In this document: positions 20,587-21,180 of the stretch, piece after piece
Layout of the letters: each line of letters opens with the position of its first letter
How positions within the stretch are numbered: the first letter of the stretch is position 1
NCBI GenBank assembly: GCA_021812785.1
Contig: JAKAMR010000047.1
Location: 1 to 21,180 of the forward strand
Length of the DNA stretch: 21,180 bases
Source: Nitrospirota bacterium
GTDB taxonomy: Bacteria; Nitrospirota; Thermodesulfovibrionia; Thermodesulfovibrionales; JdFR-88
Reading direction: 5' to 3'
Position numbers and translations under genes: made by a program
Notes under the pieces: generated by a model
The model's database searches: none
Seen by the model: only the letters and a program-made list of their open reading frames with translations
Told to the model about the DNA's origin: nothing

Positions 20587-21180
20587 AGAGTTGAAAAAAC
20601 AGGCACAGGCGCTGGGATTGAAACACCTGGCTCAAAACTGGGACCAGCTCTGCGCCTCGGCCCTGAAACAGAAACTATCCTATCACGGCTTTCTGGGCAG
20701 CATCCTGGCGCAGGAATATAACCTGCAACAGGAAACAGCCCGGCTGGCCCGCATCAGAAAGGCCGGCATCCCGGAACTCCTGGTCATGCAGACCTTTCCC
20801 TTTGAGAGGCAGCCCAAGCTCAAGAAGAAATTCGTGCTCGAACTCTATGACTCCTCGCGTTATCTCACCGAAAGGCAGGAACTGATCTTTATCGGCCCCA
20901 CGGGCTGCGGTAAGACCGGCCTGGCCACGGCTTTTCTGATCCATGCCATAAATCAGGGCTATCGCGGCTATTTCATTGATTTCCGTAAACTCCTGGAATT
21001 GCTCCTGCGCTCCAAGGGTGATCATACCGAATCGAGAGTCATTAAACGCTTCCAAAACTACCCCATCCTGCTAATCGATGAGTGGGGGTATGACCCGGTC
21101 GATAAGGAAGTGGCCGGCCTACTGTTTGATGTCCTTAAAAAACGCCATCGCAAATGCACCACCCTGCTCACTACGCAAAT
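20579..21180 (+). CDS. istB: IS21-family IstB-like AAA+ ATPase, partial
   Basis: The first 200 residues are visible and the gene runs off the window. An N-terminal helical domain (about 1-80) is followed by an AAA+ core with Walker A GPTGCGKT (106-113), Walker B ILLIDE (163-168) and the start of a sensor strand (TLLTTQ). These features fit IstB, the helper ATPase (DnaC/DnaA-like clade) that joins the IstA transpososome to target DNA. The start ATG at 20579 has GAGGAG upstream and overlaps istA by 8 nt, so the two are translationally coupled. The missing C-terminus prevents judging whether the gene is intact. Confidence 0.9.
   Translation, partial: MNEELKKQAQALGLKHLAQNWDQLCASALKQKLSYHGFLGSILAQEYNLQQETARLARIRKAGIPELLVMQTFPFERQPKLKKKFVLELYDSSRYLTERQELIFIGPTGCGKTGLATAFLIHAINQGYRGYFIDFRKLLELLLRSKGDHTESRVIKRFQNYPILLIDEWGYDPVDKEVAGLLFDVLKKRHRKCTTLLTTQ

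Larger units (their letters stand above)
17249..21180 (+). mobile_element. IS21-like element with Zn-finger and ParB-like genes (partial)
   Basis: Four co-directional genes form this element: a Cys-rich small protein, a ParB-like protein, an IstA-type DDE transposase and an IstB-type ATPase. The last three overlap at start/stop. IS21 elements normally carry only istA and istB, so the two extra genes are unusual. The left limit is inferred from the change in composition and the TGTCGCA tip. The right end is not in the window, and direct repeats of target DNA cannot be checked. Confidence 0.7.

Overview
The window suggests a Gram-negative, mesophilic bacterium with roughly 50% GC. The evidence is two lipoprotein signal peptides, a predicted outer-membrane beta-barrel, an NfeD/slipin pair, REP-associated transposase (RayT) repeats and an IS21-type element. 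The style of the REP palindromes, the PhoH2-like PIN proteins and the fibronectin/propeller lipoprotein recall Desulfobacterota or Nitrospirota, but no marker gene fixes the phylum. No rRNA, tRNA or CRISPR array was seen.

Region 1 (about 1-7830, minus strand) is a rearranged defence locus. A type I restriction-modification set runs hsdR, then hsdS (overlapping GTGA), then hsdM. Between hsdS and hsdM lie a RayT gene with three REP palindromes and a fic AMP-transferase-like gene. hsdM lost its C-terminal end at a REP-like scrap. A small plus-strand gene carrying the Fic-inhibitory motif (SxxxEG) converges on fic and overlaps its 3' end. Upstream of hsdR is a two-gene operon: a 58-residue ribbon-helix-helix protein, easily missed, and a 138-residue protein that looks like the Janus/Ocnus (phosphohistidine phosphatase) family.

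Region 2 (8010-13019, plus strand) is a tight run of twelve small genes with strong Shine-Dalgarno sequences and several start/stop overlaps. It has two PhoH2-type PIN-domain proteins, small membrane and coiled-coil proteins, NfeD, a frameshifted slipin (SPFH), two tandem Xre/MbcA/ParS-type antitoxin-like proteins with no RES toxin beside them, and a small membrane-anchored charged protein. A minus-strand XRE repressor gene (13029-13343) closes it.

Region 3 (13416-16975) has a good sigma70-type promoter, then a beta-barrel protein, a large lipoprotein (carboxypeptidase-regulatory-like, fibronectin III, then a propeller with an exact 120-nt repeat period) and a second small lipoprotein.

Region 4 (about 17240-21180, continuing beyond the window) is an IS21-like mobile element with extra genes: a Cys-rich zinc-finger-like protein, a ParB-like protein, an IstA-type DDE transposase and an IstB-type AAA+ ATPase. 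The last three overlap and are probably translationally coupled. Iteron-like direct repeats at 80-81 bp spacing lie just upstream of the ParB-like gene, and a TGCGACA-CGG-TGTCGCA junction lies at the probable left edge.

The most interesting candidates are the ParB-bearing IS21-like transposon with its iterons, the RHH plus phosphohistidine-phosphatase-like pair, and the PIN/slipin/orphan-antitoxin operon.
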